Assembly: GCF_000482465.1 (NCBI RefSeq)
Contig: NZ_KI519423.1
Span: 156,894-220,893, forward strand
Direction: 5' to 3'
Length of the DNA stretch: 64,000 nucleotides
DNA from: Runella limosa DSM 17973
GTDB lineage: Bacteria > Bacteroidota > Bacteroidia > Cytophagales > Spirosomataceae
This document shows positions 50,571-59,206 of this stretch, in pieces. A program made the position numbers and the translations under genes. A model generated the notes under the pieces. That model was not told where the DNA came from and ran no database searches. It worked only from the letters and a program-made list of their open reading frames with translations. The stretch's first letter is position 1, and each line of letters begins with the position of its first letter.

Positions 50571-50633
50571 GACCGAGCAGCCATGCTTTGGGGATATTAA
50601 TTAATTTTGATTGGTATCACTCACTCTAAGCGC

Positions 50634-51194
50634 ATGAATGATTTCATAGAAAGTGCCCGTAAACAATTTGAATATTATAAAATGCTCGGCGATAAAGCCA
50701 TGCAGCAACTCAGTGATGAACAGCTTTTCTGGAGTTTTAACGAGGAAAGTAACAGCATTGCCACGATTGTCAAGCACCTTTGGGGGAATATGCTTTCGCG
50801 CTGGACGAATTTCCTAACAACCGATGGTGAAAAGGCCACCCGCAACCGTGATTTCGAATTTGTCAATGATGCCACAACGCGCCAAGAGGTACTTCAACGT
50901 TGGGAAGAAGGCTGGGCGTGCCTATTTCAAGCGCTTGATTCTTTGTCGGTAGAAGACCTCTCTCACATCGTTTATATTCGAAATCAAGGACATACCGTGA
51001 CGGAAGCCATCAATCGTCAATTGGCGCATTATCCCTATCACGTTGGCCAAATGGTTTTTATTGGGAAAATGCTCGCTTCTCAGTGGACGTCGCTGTCGGT
51101 ACCGCGCGGGCAGTCGGTCAACTACAACCAAGAAAAATTTACTCAACCCAAACATCGCGCTCATTTTACGGATGATTTTTTGAAAAAAGCGTAA
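50634..51194 (+). CDS. DinB-like (DUF1572) four-helix metalloprotein
   Basis: A 186-aa DUF1572 member of the DinB/YfiT superfamily, which hold a metal bound by three His residues and often act on small thiols; substrate here unknown. FWSFNEESNSIATIVKHLWGN (His about 50) and INRQLAHYPYHVGQMVFIGKML (His about 130 and 134) supply the expected ligands. Starts at ATG 50634, 64 bp after the SDR gene. Confidence 0.88.
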   Translation: MNDFIESARKQFEYYKMLGDKAMQQLSDEQLFWSFNEESNSIATIVKHLWGNMLSRWTNFLTTDGEKATRNRDFEFVNDATTRQEVLQRWEEGWACLFQALDSLSVEDLSHIVYIRNQGHTVTEAINRQLAHYPYHVGQMVFIGKMLASQWTSLSVPRGQSVNYNQEKFTQPKHRAHFTDDFLKKA

Positions 51195-51223
51195 CATTGC
51201 ACTCATTTTAACATAAACACGCC

Positions 51224-51601
51224 ATGCAAGAGCGCGAGCAAATGATTCAAGCCTACGTCGAAGCCTACAACCGATTTGATGTAGAAGGGATGTTGGTACA
51301 CCTTGATGAAAACATTCAATTTGAGAATATTTCAAACGGTGAAGTGACCCTTAGCCTTATTGGAAAAGAGGCGATTCGCCAACAAGCCGAACAATCAAAA
51401 GGGTATTTTTCGGAACGTTGTCAAACCATTACTTCCTTTAAACACGAAAATAATCTCTGTGAAATTGAGGTAGATTATGAGGCGGTACTCGACATCGACT
51501 TGCCTATGGGGCTCAAAAAAGGCGACCGTATTCAACTAGAAGGTCGTTCTGTTTTCCAGTTTGAAAACGATAAAATCATCGCCCTGACCGATATTAGCTG
51601 A
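51224..51601 (+). CDS. SnoaL-like / NTF2-like protein
   Basis: A 125-aa protein of the NTF2-like (SnoaL-type) superfamily, a cone-shaped fold used for many small-molecule reactions or binding; function unassigned. Signs: MIQAYVEAYNRFDVEGMLVHLDENIQFENIS, GKEAIRQQAEQSKGYF, EIEVDYEAVLDI and a final beta strand ALTDIS. Short 29-bp gap to the DinB-like gene. Confidence 0.82.
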   Translation: MQEREQMIQAYVEAYNRFDVEGMLVHLDENIQFENISNGEVTLSLIGKEAIRQQAEQSKGYFSERCQTITSFKHENNLCEIEVDYEAVLDIDLPMGLKKGDRIQLEGRSVFQFENDKIIALTDIS

Positions 51602-51684
51602 TGTTTGGTTTTGATTAAATCCCCCATCTCCACGCTATTTCACTTTTTCTTCCGTTATTTTTGTAAACCCTAACTCAGTACGGA

Positions 51685-52233
51685 ATGACGCGTTTTGTAG
51701 GCATAATTTCAATCGCTTTTCTTGGTTTGTTGGTGAGCGCTTGTGCGGTATTCAAGTCATCGCCCCCCCCTGCTAGAACCACCACCAAAACACCCACTAC
51801 CAAACGTCCCCTACTGACCAAACCCAAAGGTGCTTACCAAAATTACGTACGCGACATTGTACGCAGTGCTCGTGCTTATACGGGCACGCCCTACCGCAGT
51901 GGCGGCAACGACCGAGGCGGCATCGATTGCTCAGGACTGATTTGCTCGGTTTATACCGAAGTGGGTCTCAAAGTTCCGCGCATTTCATGGCAGCAAGCCG
52001 AATTTGGCACCGAAGTCGAGGAAGTACACGACATCCGTCCTGGTGATTGGATTTTTTACGTACCCGATGCGGGCAAAGCAGGCTATGTATCGCACGTAGG
52101 CATTGTCACCGAAGTTCGTGGCAAAAACGACATTCTATTCATCCACGCTTCGTCGTCCAAAGGTGTCCGCGAAGACAATCTATTTTCTAAGTACTTCAAA
52201 AACCGTTTTGTGAAGGCCATGCGGCCGTTTTAG
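51685..52233 (+). CDS. NlpC/P60 family lipoprotein (C40 peptidase)
   Basis: A secreted cell-wall endopeptidase candidate, 182 aa. A signal peptide with a lipobox (LLVSAC, Cys about 20) anchors it to a membrane. The NlpC/P60 domain (about 60-180) has catalytic Cys in GIDCSGLICSVY (about 76), His in SHVGIVTE (about 136) and a third polar residue His in FIHASSS (about 153). Likely substrate: the D-Glu-diaminopimelate bond in peptidoglycan stem peptides. No neighbouring partner is evident. Confidence 0.92.
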   Translation: MTRFVGIISIAFLGLLVSACAVFKSSPPPARTTTKTPTTKRPLLTKPKGAYQNYVRDIVRSARAYTGTPYRSGGNDRGGIDCSGLICSVYTEVGLKVPRISWQQAEFGTEVEEVHDIRPGDWIFYVPDAGKAGYVSHVGIVTEVRGKNDILFIHASSSKGVREDNLFSKYFKNRFVKAMRPF

Positions 52234-52441
52234 TTTTTTCGCCCCCTACCAGTACTACTACTTCCTTCTTTTTGCGTACAACTACGCACTATCCCAACAA
52301 CTACTCTATTTAAAAATCAAGTAGTTACACTCTATAATTCACAAACTTAGTTTCCCAACTTTGTTGTGTTATTTAGCATAACCGCGTAGTCCTCGGCGTG
52401 CACTTCGAGGGGTTTATTACAACGTTACCTTTTCTACAACA

Positions 52442-52753
52442 ATGGCTGACTCTAAAGAATTTGAAGCTGCTTTGATGGCCAAACTCGCCCATGGGGCTTT
52501 TGACAAAACCTTTCTTAAAACTACCTCGGCGGCCATCATGGAGCTCCGTAAACAAGGTCTTGTGATTGATGATATTTTCATCAAAGGCAAGCCTCGTTTT
52601 GATCGTATTATCATTAACGGAAAGCCCGACCCTGAGTTTTTTGGCAAAATGAAAGACATCTTAGTACGGCCAAAATTCAGCCGTTTTGAGGTATTCCCGT
52701 ACGGAATCCTTAATCCCGAAACGCTTAAGGTTCAGGTCACCTTTGGTTTATAA
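52442..52753 (+). CDS. Small protein beside a radical SAM enzyme, possible modification substrate or leader-type partner
   Basis: A 103-aa protein without recognisable family, 5 bp upstream of a radical SAM gene. The N-terminal half (EFEAALMAKLAHGAFDKTFL, KTTSAAIMELRKQGLVID) is helical and recalls NHLP/Nif11-type leaders, in which A-x-x-D-x-x-F-x-x-x-L is followed by a small-residue turn and a strand; the similarity is loose. The C-terminal half has basic and aromatic residues (KFSRFEVFPYG) and ends LKVQVTFGL, with no Cys in the protein. It could be a peptide substrate, a leader-binding partner or a structural subunit. A long untranslated leader precedes it. Confidence 0.6.
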   Translation: MADSKEFEAALMAKLAHGAFDKTFLKTTSAAIMELRKQGLVIDDIFIKGKPRFDRIIINGKPDPEFFGKMKDILVRPKFSRFEVFPYGILNPETLKVQVTFGL

Positions 52754-52758
52754 TCAGA

Positions 52759-53799
52759 ATGGCTACTGAACTAATTACGCATTGCGAGTCTGTTGGGCCA
52801 ACCGTGCCCGACAGATTTCGTTCCATTCAGCTACATCCCACTCGCCGATGTAATCTAGCTTGTCTCCACTGCTATTCCTACTCAGCTCCTCATCATCGAG
52901 ATATGCTGGACGTGGAAGCGACTAAAAAGTTTTTGGCCTACGCTTTTGAAGAAGGTTTCAACAACATCGCCATTTCGGGAGGAGAGCCTTTTTTGTACAG
53001 TGATTTGGAAGAACTATTGCGTTTTGCCAAGGAGATAGGATACCAAACGACAATGGCATCGAATGGTATGCTTCTTAAAACAGAACGCGCTAAACGTATT
53101 TTAGCATTTGTAGATTTAATTGCAATCAGTATCGACGGCCCTCCACCTTTGCATGATCACATCAGGGCGCAAAAAGGCGCTTTTGAGAAAATGATGGAAG
53201 GCGTAAAAGTCTTGCAACAACACCAAAAGCCCTTTGGTTTTATCCATACAGTCACTCCCCAAAGCTGGGAGTCATTGTTGTGGCTGGGAGAATTTGCCGA
53301 ACAAAATGGCGCAAAACTACTACAACTTCACCCATTGGAAATGCACGGCCGCGCTTCTGAGACACTTACTTCTCTAGCTATGGATGACACATTAGCGCAC
53401 CAAATGTATATTTTAGCTCATTATTTGCGGAGCAAGTACGCCGATTCGATGATTGTCCAAATAGATTTACTTCACCGTGAATACATCCGCACTTTTCCCC
53501 AAGTAGTCAGTGCTTTTTCCCGCCAATGTGCTGCCAACAACCACTTATCCGACCTTTTTGACACTATTATTGTGGATGAAACTGGGAAAATAACACCTGT
53601 TGCCTACGGCTTTGGCGACCAGTTTTCTATCGGTAACATTCACCGTTTCGATTATCAACTTTTCGAACGGTTCATTCAAGAAAAAGTACCCTCGTTAAAA
53701 AAGGTATTTGAAAAAACGTTGGATAAAATTATTAACAATTTCGAAACCGATATTGTCAATTGGAATGAGCTTATTGTGCAGGAAAGTATTGCCGCTTAG
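52759..53799 (+). CDS. Radical SAM enzyme, probable peptide/protein modifier
   Basis: A 346-aa radical S-adenosylmethionine enzyme. The [4Fe-4S] Cys triad is CNLACLHC near residue 32 (CxxxCxxC), followed by the SAM-contact glycine motif AISGGEPFLY near residue 74 and a typical partial TIM barrel (LIAISIDGPPPLHDHIR). The C-terminal region (SRQCAANNHLSDLFDTIIVDETGKITPVAYGFGDQFSIGNI) is laid out like a SPASM/twitch domain but has only one Cys, so auxiliary clusters are probably absent or reduced. Partner and product are unknown. Convergent with the FAD oxidoreductase gene, stop codons overlapping by 3 nt. Confidence 0.85.
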   Translation: MATELITHCESVGPTVPDRFRSIQLHPTRRCNLACLHCYSYSAPHHRDMLDVEATKKFLAYAFEEGFNNIAISGGEPFLYSDLEELLRFAKEIGYQTTMASNGMLLKTERAKRILAFVDLIAISIDGPPPLHDHIRAQKGAFEKMMEGVKVLQQHQKPFGFIHTVTPQSWESLLWLGEFAEQNGAKLLQLHPLEMHGRASETLTSLAMDDTLAHQMYILAHYLRSKYADSMIVQIDLLHREYIRTFPQVVSAFSRQCAANNHLSDLFDTIIVDETGKITPVAYGFGDQFSIGNIHRFDYQLFERFIQEKVPSLKKVFEKTLDKIINNFETDIVNWNELIVQESIAA

Positions 53800-55022
53800 T
53801 CCCCAATACTCCTCCCCGCAATCACCGCCGTTGTCCAAGCGGCTTGAAAATTATATCCGCCCGTAATACCGTCGATGTCGAGCACTTCGCCCGCAAAAAA
53901 TAGCCCAGGAACGTGGCGACTTTCGAGCGTTTTGGGATGGAGATTGGCTAAATTGACGCCCCCGCAGGTCACAAATTCGTCTTTGAAGGTGGTTTTTCCC
54001 TGTACTTCCAACTGAAAATTAGTCAGTTGCTCTACCAAGCGGTGTAGGTTTTTGGCAGGTAAGTCAGCCCAACGCATCGTGTCGGGGATATTGGCGAGTT
54101 CGACCAATTGTTTCCAAAGACGTTGAGGTATTCCAAAGGGGGCTTGGGTCGGCACAAATTTCCCTTTCCACTGTACGTCGCGCTGCATGGAAGTCAGCTG
54201 CTCTTGCACTTCGTTCGGTTTTTGGTTGGTAAAATTAATCAAGGACATAAATTGGTAATTTTTGGAGGCCAACTCCCGCGCCCCCCACGCCGACAAACGT
54301 AATACCGCAGGCCCACTTACACCCCAATGCGTAAACAACATCGGTCCTGCTTCGGTCAGTTTACTGCCTGCCAATTTTACGCCTACTTTTCCTACCGACA
54401 CCCCCATCAGGTCTTTCAGCGGCAATTTGGGCGCGTTGAAGGTAAACAAAGAAGGTACGGGCGTTTCAATGTCGAGCCCCAGCGTAGCCAACCAATCGTA
54501 GCCCGACAACTGCGGGTGGCCTCCTGATGTCACCAAAACTCGATTTACACTCAGTTCTTCTCCCGACTGAAGCCTGAGCCGAAACTGCCCTCCATCAACC
54601 ACAATAGAATTCACCCCCGTACTTGTGCGGACCTCCACGCCCGCCCGCTGTGCCGCCTGTTGCAAACAGTCTATAATCGTTTCGGAACTGTTAGTCGTGG
54701 GAAACATCCGCCCGTCGGGTTCGGTTTTGAGGGCTACGCCTCGGCTTTCAAACCACTGAATGGTGTGTTGATTGTTGAAAATTTCAAACAGCGGTCGTAA
54801 AAATTTTGCGCCGCGTGGGTAGCCTTTCACCAATTCGGGGAGCGTAGGCGCGGCATTGGTAACATTACAGCGTCCGCCGCCCGAAACCTTGACTTTGCTG
54901 AGGACATTGCGGCTTTTTTCAAAAATAGTCACCTTGGCGGTGGGAAAAGTCTCGGCGGCGGTGATGGCGCCCATAAATCCAGCGGCCCCGCCGCCAATAA
55001 CTGCTATTTGTAGTGATTGCAC
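53796..55022 (-). CDS. HI0933-like (BaiN/RdsA) FAD-dependent oxidoreductase
   Basis: A flavoprotein of the YhiN/HI0933 family; some members reduce unsaturated bile acids or related substrates, but the role here is unknown. FAD motif IAVIGGGAAGFMGAIT at the N terminus, then KVKVSGGGRCNVTN, VTSGG and C-terminal GLFFAGEVLDIDGITGGYNFQAAWTTA. I start at GTG 55022 so that the nucleotide-binding strand comes at residue 5; a longer start (ATG 55142) would add a 40-residue segment unlike the family. The length, about 409 aa, fits. Confidence 0.9.
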   Translation of the reverse strand: MQSLQIAVIGGGAAGFMGAITAAETFPTAKVTIFEKSRNVLSKVKVSGGGRCNVTNAAPTLPELVKGYPRGAKFLRPLFEIFNNQHTIQWFESRGVALKTEPDGRMFPTTNSSETIIDCLQQAAQRAGVEVRTSTGVNSIVVDGGQFRLRLQSGEELSVNRVLVTSGGHPQLSGYDWLATLGLDIETPVPSLFTFNAPKLPLKDLMGVSVGKVGVKLAGSKLTEAGPMLFTHWGVSGPAVLRLSAWGARELASKNYQFMSLINFTNQKPNEVQEQLTSMQRDVQWKGKFVPTQAPFGIPQRLWKQLVELANIPDTMRWADLPAKNLHRLVEQLTNFQLEVQGKTTFKDEFVTCGGVNLANLHPKTLESRHVPGLFFAGEVLDIDGITGGYNFQAAWTTAVIAGRSIGD

Positions 55023-55151
55023 GTTTTGTTGGTCTAATATCAACTCGAAAGTGGGGAAACTTTTGGGAAGTTCAAAAAAAACGTTGCGTTGTTCGACCTT
55101 CTGTACCGTTCTTTGCGTTTTATACCAAAAAACAGAGAACAAACATTAAGT

Positions 55152-56195
55152 ATGTACTATCGGAAAGGTCTGCGCTGGGGAAACACCCTAATGTTGTTAT
55201 TTACTTTTATCGCCATCGGGTTGGTGCTTCATTACCGTGGCCGCACCAAACCGTTGGTTTCGTTTTGGAACGACGTTAAGAGTGTGTTTATATACCAAGA
55301 ACGCTCCTCGGACAGAAATAATCCTTACAAAAACCCTGAACCTACCAGCACTGCCTCCGACGACCGAACGTCGTACGACGATGTAGCCTCAGACGACCGT
55401 AGTTTGTTAGAAAAAGAAGGACTCAAAAGCAATGCTGAAAGTGCTTCGGAAGATGAAGAATCAGAAAACACCAGCAGTAACAATGCTGATTTTTCTAAGG
55501 CCAAGGATTTTGGCTTGCCTGCCATCGGCGCCAACGACCAAATTATCCGCCACCACCGCATTACACTTCGGTACCGCGAACAATACGAGCAAGCAGACTG
55601 GGTAGCGTATAAATTGTTGGGCGATGAAGCTCGTGCCTACCTCTCCCGCGACGGCAATAAGTTTGTGCCTGACCCACTGGTCAAAACAGGTTCGGCTACG
55701 CACGCTGATTATACCCGCTCGGGCTACGACCGTGGGCACTTAGCGCCTGCGGGAGATTTTAATATTTCGCCCGACGATAAGCAAGAAACGTTTTACATGA
55801 GCAACATCAGTCCACAAGTGGGCGATTTTAACCGTGGGATTTGGAACGATTTGGAGCAAAAATTTCGTCAATGGGCACAACGCGACGAAGAATTGTACAT
55901 TGTTACGGGGCCCGTTTTAAAACCTGGCTTACCTACCATTGGCAAAAACAACGAAATCGCCGTTCCCGAAATGTATTATAAAATTGCGCTTTGCCTCACC
56001 GACCGCCAACCGCGCATGATTGGTTTTATTTTGAAGAACGAATTTTCGAGCGAAAACCTCAAAACATTTGTGGTCAGTGTGGATGAAATTGAACGCCTCA
56101 CGGGCATTGATTTTTTCCCAAAACTACCCGACGCACTGGAGAAAAAACTAGAAAGTTCGACGACGACTCAAGGCTGGTTTTCGGCTAGGAATTAA
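55152..56195 (+). CDS. Membrane-anchored DNA/RNA non-specific endonuclease
   Basis: A 347-aa nuclease of the NUC1/EndA family. One N-terminal transmembrane helix (TLMLLFTFIAIGLVLHY), an acidic spacer (about 65-125) with S/E-rich sequence, then the nuclease domain (about 135-335): DRGHLAPAGDF carries the catalytic His (DRGH), and FYMSNISPQ and GIWNDLE supply the magnesium-binding Asn and further contacts. It should face the periplasm. The C terminus overlaps the reverse-strand amidohydrolase gene by 11 nt. Function may be nutrient scavenging or DNA defence. Confidence 0.9.
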   Translation: MYYRKGLRWGNTLMLLFTFIAIGLVLHYRGRTKPLVSFWNDVKSVFIYQERSSDRNNPYKNPEPTSTASDDRTSYDDVASDDRSLLEKEGLKSNAESASEDEESENTSSNNADFSKAKDFGLPAIGANDQIIRHHRITLRYREQYEQADWVAYKLLGDEARAYLSRDGNKFVPDPLVKTGSATHADYTRSGYDRGHLAPAGDFNISPDDKQETFYMSNISPQVGDFNRGIWNDLEQKFRQWAQRDEELYIVTGPVLKPGLPTIGKNNEIAVPEMYYKIALCLTDRQPRMIGFILKNEFSSENLKTFVVSVDEIERLTGIDFFPKLPDALEKKLESSTTTQGWFSARN

Positions 56196-56913
56196 TCCTG
56201 ACATCGACTTCGTGGGTTTTGGTATCGACCACCAAAACCCCTTCCATTTCATCGTCAAGCTGCTTTAGTAATCCTTCGGGCGACCAAGCCGCACTTTTAC
56301 CGCTCCCCACAAAGTCTTCACACTGCCCCACACAATTGGCAATCAGTACCGTCATTCCACGTTCGGAAGCTAGTTTTGAGAGAATTTCGGCTGATTTTTC
56401 CATACCTGCCACCGTTTTGGCCACGCTAGCTACGTATATTTTCGCTCCACTCTCAATGATGCTTTGGGTATGCACCTCGACTGACAATTCATAACAAATT
56501 GCCAACGCTACGGCTTCCTGTTTTACCTCAATCGTGGTAAAATTTTTGCCACTGACAAAAAAAGGCTCTTCGTCGGCGTGAAGGTATTTTTTGGAATAAA
56601 CCAAGCGCGTTTGGTACGGACGAAACAACACCAAACTGATATGTAGCCCAGCCGCACTTCGGGTGGGCATCCCCACGCCAATCGTCATGCGGTGTAGGTT
56701 ACTCAGTTCCTGAAATTCATCCAACGACGCATCGTCGCTCTCCACCGCCAGACTTTCGGCCAAAAGCGGCTCGTAATTGGTCAACGACAATTCAGGAAAG
56801 ACCAAAAAATCTGCTTGTTTCTCCGCCGCAAGCGCCACAAAACGCAGGTGTTTTTCTTTGTTTTGGGCAATATCTCCCCTGGCCGATTGTAATTGGGCGA
56901 TGGCTATTTTCAT
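56185..56913 (-). CDS. Carbon-nitrogen hydrolase (nitrilase superfamily)
   Basis: A 242-aa nitrilase-superfamily amidase; substrate unknown. The catalytic triad is visible: Glu in FPELSLTNYEP (about 40), Lys in YSKKYLHADEEP (about 110) and Cys in AICYELSVEVH (about 141). The start MKIAIAQLQSARGDIAQN is typical. Convergent with the nuclease gene, ends overlapping by 11 nt; the DUF1460 gene lies 11 bp upstream on the same strand. Confidence 0.9.
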   Translation of the reverse strand: MKIAIAQLQSARGDIAQNKEKHLRFVALAAEKQADFLVFPELSLTNYEPLLAESLAVESDDASLDEFQELSNLHRMTIGVGMPTRSAAGLHISLVLFRPYQTRLVYSKKYLHADEEPFFVSGKNFTTIEVKQEAVALAICYELSVEVHTQSIIESGAKIYVASVAKTVAGMEKSAEILSKLASERGMTVLIANCVGQCEDFVGSGKSAAWSPEGLLKQLDDEMEGVLVVDTKTHEVDVRINS

Positions 56914-56924
56914 GAAAACTAAGA

Positions 56925-57719
56925 TTATTTAATGCGTAAAACCACAATACCGCTGTGCTTTTTGACCCGTTGAAGGTAATCCGCCAAGGTTTCAGTCGCT
57001 ACAATCACCTTTTTGGCTTCGAGCGAAGCGTGCAATAAATATGCTCGGCCGTTGCGTTTCACCACAAAACCTTCGTGGTTAAAATCCAACCCCTCAATGC
57101 CCGACGTAATGCCAATGATATCACCGTCTTGCAATTTTGACTCAATGCCTTCTACCTCTTTTTTGGGAAGATAATGCCACGATTTACTCGACAGTTTCGC
57201 CTCCACTTCTTGGGTCGTCTGGAAGTCTTTTTCCTCAACCAAACCCGCATAGGCCGCGCGGTGCGACGTCATAAAATTGATGGAAGGTTGAATTTTTGTC
57301 CCTCCTAATTGTTCGGTCACATCGTCAAACAGCCCTTTGGCTTCCCCCTGAAATTTCCATTCCAAAAAATAATGCAAACGCGAACCATAACCATCAATGA
57401 CGCCGTTTCGGTAGCGCATTTGCACCAATTGATTTTGGAATTGCATGTAGGATTTTTGGTGGTGACGGGCATGAGTTATTGCCAATACCGACTCCACAAA
57501 AGTATAACAGTCAAATTCTCGAAGATTACACACCAAGTTTTCGGGCGAACGTTCTAGTGTATGCGCTACGTAGGGTGTCCCCACAAAACTTTTGGCTAAG
57601 GCCAAGGAAGTCGCGGCTTTGGTAGGTCCTTTCTCAACTTGAATTTTTTCCGCAAAAATGGTCTGATTCAAGTCAATAACGACCCACATTCCCAAAAATA
57701 AACTTAGTAGTGTCTTCAT
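56925..57719 (-). CDS. DUF1460 (N-acetylmuramoyl-L-alanine amidase-like) protein
   Basis: A 264-aa secreted protein of the DUF1460 family (NlpC/P60-like cell-wall amidase fold). Signal peptide MKTLLSLFLGMWVVIDLNQTIFAEK; core segments KSFVGTPYVAHTLERSPENLVCNLREFDCYTFVESVLA (catalytic Cys about 70), SRLHYFLEW, and GIEGLDFNHEGFVVKRNG with the His (about 215). ATG 57719 is used because the open frame upstream runs into the palindromic repeat array (57741-57834) and yields a non-family N terminus. The OsmC gene lies upstream beyond the array. Confidence 0.88.
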   Translation of the reverse strand: MKTLLSLFLGMWVVIDLNQTIFAEKIQVEKGPTKAATSLALAKSFVGTPYVAHTLERSPENLVCNLREFDCYTFVESVLAITHARHHQKSYMQFQNQLVQMRYRNGVIDGYGSRLHYFLEWKFQGEAKGLFDDVTEQLGGTKIQPSINFMTSHRAAYAGLVEEKDFQTTQEVEAKLSSKSWHYLPKKEVEGIESKLQDGDIIGITSGIEGLDFNHEGFVVKRNGRAYLLHASLEAKKVIVATETLADYLQRVKKHSGIVVLRIK

Positions 57720-57740
57720 CTTTTGTTTTTTGTTCTGTTC

Positions 57741-57834
57741 GTGTGGAGGGTTGCTCACAACCCGTTTACTGTGCTGAGGGTTGCTCACAACCCGACGATA
57801 GTGAGATAGTCGGGTTGTGAGCAAACCTCCACAC
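57741..57834. repeat. Array of three 24-nt palindromic (REP-like) units
   Basis: Units at 57741-57764, 57771-57794 (both forward) and 57811-57834 (reverse). They match the array at 42940-43067, starting GTGTGGAGGGTTGCT or its complement. They fill the space between the OsmC stop and the DUF1460 start. Confidence 0.85.
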
Positions 57835-57837
57835 AAT

Positions 57838-58257
57838 TTATCCCACCTTCCACTCAAAAGTGATGGCTTGCTCAATATCAGGATGCAAGCTTAGAGCTAC
57901 GGGGCAAGTGTGCGCCGCTCTTTCCAATTTGGCTTTTTCGGCATCGCTTAGCTCCGTACCTGTCAGCATCGACAGCTTCACTTCTACTTTCGCAATTTTA
58001 CGCGGAGGCTCCGCCGACATGCCTTTGGTTATTTCCATTTGTGAACCTTTCAAGTCGATTTCATCACGACGGGCTACAATCCCCATGATGGTCATCATGC
58101 AGCTTCCCAAAGCAGCCGCAACAAGGTCGGTGGGAGAAAACGCTTCTCCTTTTCCATTATTGTCGGTGGGAGCGTCAGTTATAATAGTAGTACCCGACTG
58201 TAAATGAACAGCTTCGGTGCGTAATTCTCCGAGGTAGGTGGTTTGTACGGTTGGCAT
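57838..58257 (-). CDS. OsmC-family peroxiredoxin-like protein
   Basis: A 139-aa OsmC/Ohr-type protein, a Cys-dependent hydroperoxide reductase. Two reactive Cys positions are visible: LGSCMMTIMGIVARR (about 52) and HTCPVALSLHPDI (about 118). The phrase SPTDLVAAALGSCM is the usual family core. Start ATG 58257. The REP-like array lies just after the stop. Confidence 0.9.
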   Translation of the reverse strand: MPTVQTTYLGELRTEAVHLQSGTTIITDAPTDNNGKGEAFSPTDLVAAALGSCMMTIMGIVARRDEIDLKGSQMEITKGMSAEPPRKIAKVEVKLSMLTGTELSDAEKAKLERAAHTCPVALSLHPDIEQAITFEWKVG

Positions 58258-58444
58258 TTTTGTCTAGTTATAAGGTGTATTGATGTGCAATTTACGGTTT
58301 ATGAAAAAATTCTGAACCACTCGTACCCGAAAATAGTTTATCTTCCACACTTATAAACGCAACTTTTTTATACCTTTTCACGTAAATTAACTTGACTATA
58401 ACAGGTATTTTTGGTAGGTTTAAGTAAAATTTTTGCAAAGTCAG

Positions 58445-59206
58445 ATGAAAGCTGTTTCGACCATAACCCTTGCTTTGCTCTTGCTTGTACAAGCTGCATG
58501 GAGCCAACAACGCCGTACTAAAACCAACGCCGAAGACGACGGCGAAGAAGAGTACAGTTCCATTACTACCTATGGAGTAACCACCAACACCAACTCGGGT
58601 TTGCTGGGTGGTTTTGTATTTCGTCATTCTTCTCAAATCGACAAAGAACTTTTTGGCCGTCACCAATACCGCTATTTAGGTCTTGAGCTTGTTAATGTTC
58701 GTCACCCGAAAGAATTGTCGCAGTCGAGCAATACAGGCGCACGTTTTACGCCTGGCAAGCAGAACTATCTTTTTGTCTTACGCCCCCAATACGGTCGTGA
58801 AATCATCTTATCGAATCGCAACAACGACGAAGGAATTTCAATCAACGGTATTCTTGCTGCGGGGGTATCACTCGGCATTTTGAAACCCTATTATATCCAG
58901 TACCAAGTCCGTCCTGGCGTAGTTCGCACCGAAGCTTATGATCCCCTCAAACATACCGATTTGGGCAATATCCTTGGGTCTGGCAATATTCTTCAAGGCT
59001 TAGGTAATTCTAAAATTATTCCTGGTATCAACGCCAAACTTGGCTTTAGTTTTGAATTAAGTGCCTTTCGTAGCAACCTCACAGGCGTAGAAATTGGCTT
59101 TTTGACCGAGCTTTTTGGAAAAGCTCCCGTCATTATTCCTTTTGCCGAAAACCGTAGCTTATTTACGTCGGGCTACGTGACGTTGTTTTTTGGAAATAAA
59201 AAATGA
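58445..59206 (+). CDS. Secreted protein of unknown function
   Basis: A 253-aa exported protein I cannot assign. Signal peptide MKAVSTITLALLLLVQAAWS, then an acidic patch (DDGEEEYSS), then repeated beta-strand-like stretches (TYGVTTNTNSGLLGGFVFRHS, HQYRYLGLELVNV) and a hydrophobic closing strand [11 protein letters not shown], suggesting an outer-membrane barrel. ATG 58445 is used rather than 58433 because it begins the signal peptide. The SGNH hydrolase gene overlaps the stop by 4 nt, so the two genes with lipA probably share a transcript. Confidence 0.6.
   Translation: MKAVSTITLALLLLVQAAWSQQRRTKTNAEDDGEEEYSSITTYGVTTNTNSGLLGGFVFRHSSQIDKELFGRHQYRYLGLELVNVRHPKELSQSSNTGARFTPGKQNYLFVLRPQYGREIILSNRNNDEGISINGILAAGVSLGILKPYYIQYQVRPGVVRTEAYDPLKHTDLGNILGSGNILQGLGNSKIIPGINAKLGFSFELSAFRSNLTGVEIGFLTELFGKAPVIIPFAENRSLFTSGYVTLFFGNKK

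Noticed and set aside
57720-57875. N-terminal extension of the DUF1460 protein through the repeat array
   Set aside because: The extended frame is translated palindromic repeat; the signal peptide starts at ATG 57719.
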